Source: a virus
IMG/VR virus record: IMGVR_UViG_3300032304_000314
Location: 1-24,367 of that record
Direction: 5' to 3' (one strand)
Length of the DNA stretch: 24,367 nucleotides
In this document: positions 22,401 to 24,367 of the stretch, piece after piece
Numbering within the stretch: the first letter of the stretch is position 1
Layout of the letters: each line of letters starts with the position of its first letter
Made by a program: the position numbers and the translations under genes
Notes under the pieces: model-generated
Seen by the model: the letters and a program-made list of their open reading frames with translations, nothing else
The model's database searches: none
What the model was told of the DNA's origin: nothing

Positions 22401-23185
22401 ATTAAATTTAAGTGTTTTAAAGCATACTTAAATCCTTCTTGATTAAACATCTCAAATCCTTTTGTAATTACATTCGGGCAGCCAAAGTAAACTTCAAGTA
22501 GTCTAATCGCACAGCATTGCTCAGCTATTGCATAACACATTGATTGATTGCCGATAAATAGAGATGAGTTTGAAATAAAGTTTTTTAGGTCTAAAAAATT
22601 AAGATGCTTAACATATTCTAATTTTTCAACTTTTGCCTTCATTAGCTGATATTCGATTTCCGTGCCTACAAAGTAAATCGGATACTTAACTTGATTTAGA
22701 ATAGAATAATCTAATTGCCCGTTGTTATATCGCTCTGAACGATTTACAACTATATAATTTTCTTTAGCATATTTGCTTTTAATTAGCCATTCATAAGTGC
22801 ATATATTGAATATATATTCCAAATTATAGTAATGCTCTTTAAGTTCTGGATAAGCGTACAAGTACCACTTCTTAATATCTCCTGCGCCTAAATTAAATCC
22901 GACTTCCCTAAACTTGTCAAAGTCGTAATCTACCTTTTGATTAGTGTAAGGTAAGACATCGTAGATAAATTCGCATTCAAGTAGTAAAGGCTTCAAATTA
23001 TCAAACATATACTTGTTCAGCATAACTCCTCCAAGCGGATGCTTAAAACTTGGATGTAGTTGGATAGGCACATCTAACTTTAAGAACAAGACTACTTTCT
23101 CATCGTGAAGTAAACTTGCCGACCTTACCGCATTTAGTGAATAGATAATATCTCCCGCATTACCAGAGTGTTTGATTTTAATCAT
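22397..23185 (-). CDS. Glycosyltransferase family 9-like protein
   Basis: The 262-residue protein begins MIKIKHSGNAGDIIYSLNAV; the GDIIYSL element matches the N-terminus of heptosyltransferase-like GT-B enzymes. Near the end FIGNQSMCYAIAEQCC matches the FIGNDSGPMHLAAA site of that family, but with N-Q-S in place of the usual N-D-S. Three cysteines cluster here. The enzyme is shorter than typical heptosyltransferases (about 320-350), as in other phage homologues I know of. It is probably a partner of the GT4-like gene. Donor and acceptor are unknown. Confidence 0.75.
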   Translation of the reverse strand: MIKIKHSGNAGDIIYSLNAVRSASLLHDEKVVLFLKLDVPIQLHPSFKHPLGGVMLNKYMFDNLKPLLLECEFIYDVLPYTNQKVDYDFDKFREVGFNLGAGDIKKWYLYAYPELKEHYYNLEYIFNICTYEWLIKSKYAKENYIVVNRSERYNNGQLDYSILNQVKYPIYFVGTEIEYQLMKAKVEKLEYVKHLNFLDLKNFISNSSLFIGNQSMCYAIAEQCCAIRLLEVYFGCPNVITKGFEMFNQEGFKYALKHLNLI

Positions 23186-23436
23186 TTTCTTCTTCTCCTA
23201 TGTCTTATTGTTGGTTGTTGTGTAGTTTCTATTGGTTGAGGTTCGTTCGATTGCTCATAGTGCTTAAAAACGCTTTTTATCAATTCGTTGATGCAACTTG
23301 CGCAACCCATATTTCTGAAAGCAAATCCAAAGTGTTTAGCGTGGTACTCTTTTAAGACTTCCAAGTCTAAGTTCGTGAATTGAGAATAGCAGTCTTTTTT
23401 ATAAACTTCCCATTTTGGTAATAGGTGTTCTATCAT
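23182..23436 (-). CDS. Small Cys- and Arg-rich protein
   Basis: The 84-residue product begins MIEHLLPKWEVYKKDCYS, has LKEYHAKHFGFAFRNMGCAS with a nearby CASC pair, and ends in a basic tail RHRRRRK after a Gln/Thr-rich linker. A basic tail can bind nucleic acid; the cysteines might hold a metal, though only three are present (C16, C45 and C48). It overlaps both neighbours by ATGA. I do not recognise a family. Confidence 0.6.
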   Translation of the reverse strand: MIEHLLPKWEVYKKDCYSQFTNLDLEVLKEYHAKHFGFAFRNMGCASCINELIKSVFKHYEQSNEPQPIETTQQPTIRHRRRRK

Positions 23437-23672
23437 TTGTTTAGTTGTTTGAAGATAAATGAATTAACTACCGCACAAAGACAAGCAAGTAGTAAGCAGT
23501 TGTAGGTAGGTTCGAAGAATACATATAACCCCATCCAAAAGCTAAGACAATAACCGCAGCTAAGAGGCTTAGTAGGCATCTCTTTAAAGAGTTTTAACCA
23601 TACACCAATGAATAATTCGCTGATTACAAATCCTGCGGCACTAATCGAAAATATTAAAATAATCTGTTCCAT
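23433..23672 (-). CDS. Small membrane protein with CxxC motif (DUF1360-like)
   Basis: The 79-residue product has a membrane segment at about 4-26 (hydrophobic with GFVISELFIGVW), then KPLSCGYCLSFWMGL, then a second hydrophobic region to about 72. The C-x-x-C-x-S-F-W-x-G order recalls DUF1360-type small membrane proteins, which have no known reaction. The start overlaps the sigma-like gene by 32 bases; the next gene overlaps by ATGA. Confidence 0.6.
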   Translation of the reverse strand: MEQIILIFSISAAGFVISELFIGVWLKLFKEMPTKPLSCGYCLSFWMGLYVFFEPTYNCLLLACLCAVVNSFIFKQLNK

Positions 23673-24177
23673 ATTTTTCTGCTAATTCTTTTCTGATTTT
23701 AAGTATTTTTTTGCTCACGTTCTGTTGGTCGATGCCTGTTGCCCGACTTACTTCTGCACTACTTAACCCTAAGTTAAGCCAAACGCCAAATAGATTCTTG
23801 TCGTAGTCGTTTAGCGTGTTTAGGTGGGTAGTGATATTTTGAACAAGGTGGTTAAATCCCTCCTCGCTTAGATTCTTTTCATCTTCGCATTCAAAATCTG
23901 TTAACTCGGTAGTTTTTAGCAAGCCTCTGTACTTCTTGTGAAAGTACGATGTCTTGCTTCGATATTGGTTGTTGCTGATTCTGACGAATAGAAACTTTAT
24001 AAACTTAGCCTCGTATGCAGTTACTATCTCTTGGTCTGGCTTTTCAAGTAAAATTAAAATAACTTCGTGAAATAAATCTGAGTAATCATAGTAGTTACCC
24101 GTGCTACAAATCTGCTTACAAATGTTTATGTAGGATTTGTCTTTGTAGATAGCTTCTATGATTTGACTTTTATTCAT
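23641..24177 (-). CDS. Sigma-70-like regulator
   Basis: The 178-residue protein resembles a small phage sigma factor. Residues 30-75 look like region 2 (YYDYSDLFHEVILILLEK, then a helix with FVRISNN), and residues 115-165 look like region 4, with a helix-turn-helix at GLSSAEVSRATGIDQQNVSKK. It would guide host RNA polymerase to phage promoters; since it lies directly upstream of the late genes, it is a candidate late-gene activator. It could instead be a DNA-binding protein that only shares the region 4 fold. The two repeats at 24197-24254 lie in its leader. Confidence 0.7.
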   Translation of the reverse strand: MNKSQIIEAIYKDKSYINICKQICSTGNYYDYSDLFHEVILILLEKPDQEIVTAYEAKFIKFLFVRISNNQYRSKTSYFHKKYRGLLKTTELTDFECEDEKNLSEEGFNHLVQNITTHLNTLNDYDKNLFGVWLNLGLSSAEVSRATGIDQQNVSKKILKIRKELAEKYGTDYFNIFD

Positions 24178-24196
24178 TTTATTTGAATGACTTATA

Positions 24197-24254
24197 ATAC
24201 CTTATAGGGTATAATTATAGTTAATAACCGATATATCATACCATTTAGGGTATA
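24197..24254. repeat. Two operator-like 17-base repeats in the sigma-like gene leader
   Basis: ATACCTTATAGGGTATA (24197-24213) and ATACCATTTAGGGTATA (24238-24254) differ at two positions. Each is an imperfect inverted repeat (ATACC...GGGTAT), and the first extends further (ATAATACC against GGGTATAAT). The starts are 41 bases apart, close to four helix turns, so a bound protein would sit on one face of the DNA. They lie between the ribbon-helix-helix-like gene and the sigma-like gene, a classic site for autoregulation. The binding protein is inferred. Confidence 0.6.
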
Positions 24255-24261
24255 AAGTAAT

Positions 24262-24367
24262 CTATTCTCCAATCTTAGCCGCTTTAATCAAAACCTCCTC
24301 CAGAATCTTCTTGACTGATTTATCTTGCTCAATAGCTTTTAATTGGTAGTGCTTGACTACTTCAGCA
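24262..24367 (-). CDS. Partial ribbon-helix-helix-like protein (C-terminal 34 residues)
   Basis: The frame enters from the right edge and ends with TAG at 24264-24262. The visible end reads LKAIEQDKSVKKILEEVL and then IKAAKIGE. This resembles the second half of a ribbon-helix-helix (MetJ/Arc type) domain, where the helix following a 'K-S-V-x-x-x-I-x-E' turn is typical. The N-terminal strand lies outside the window, so the call is tentative. It could regulate the operator-like repeats just downstream. Confidence 0.4.
   Translation of the reverse strand, partial: AEVVKHYQLKAIEQDKSVKKILEEVLIKAAKIGE

Overview
The window is a 24.4 kb piece of an AT-rich tailed phage or prophage of a Bacteroidota host. 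Every supported gene reads on the minus strand, so the genetic order runs from the right end (24367) to the left end (1). The host call rests on several signs: almost no Shine-Dalgarno motifs, A/T-rich leaders, one promoter of the Bacteroidota type (TTG-N19-TAnnTTTG, 371-401), lipoproteins with a charged residue after the lipid cysteine, and many structural proteins that look like families I know only from Bacteroidota siphoviruses. A tape-measure protein and tail-tube-like and tail-completion-like proteins, with no sheath gene seen, point to a long non-contractile tail. Both ends of the window cut through genes.

Layout in order of transcription. (1) 24367-23182: the end of a small ribbon-helix-helix-like gene, an intergenic region with two operator-like repeats, a sigma-70-like regulator, and two small proteins (one with membrane segments). 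(2) 23185-21351: two GT-B glycosyltransferases. (3) 21347-19447: packaging genes, with terminase small and large subunits and a small lipoprotein gene between them. (4) 19430-12558: tail genes. These are a tail-assembly-chaperone-like gene that is split between two frames at a nine-T run (probable programmed -1 frameshift), an HK97 gp10-like protein, two large tail/baseplate proteins, a 32-residue micro-gene and the tape measure. (5) 12526-9336: a composite prohead protease, scaffold-like protein, major capsid protein and a tail-tube-like protein, closed by a clear intrinsic terminator at 9271-9302. (6) 9241-5753: a neck-like protein, a portal fused to a winged-helix module and a Mu gpF-like C-terminus, a connector and a tail-completion-like protein. 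(7) 5727-4271: a small virion-like protein, a 42-residue Trp-Gly protein and a tail fibre with beta-roll repeats. (8) 4261-483: lysis genes and small accessory genes: tiny membrane proteins, a holin-like protein, a zinc D-Ala-D-Ala peptidase endolysin, a calcineurin-like phosphoesterase and a candidate single-protein spanin. (9) 401-1: a predicted promoter, one unknown gene, a very stable GNRA hairpin and the start of another gene.

Most neighbours touch or overlap, many by ATGA, so the late genes are probably translated as coupled polycistrons. The single strong terminator lies just after the two proteins needed in most copies (capsid and tail tube), and the low-copy portal lies after it, which suggests control of dosage. 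The order of modules is unusual: the tail genes lie between terminase and capsid, the tape measure follows the tail-tip genes, and the portal comes after the capsid. I saw no tRNA, rRNA, CRISPR array or insertion sequence. No stretch over 300 bases lacks a gene.
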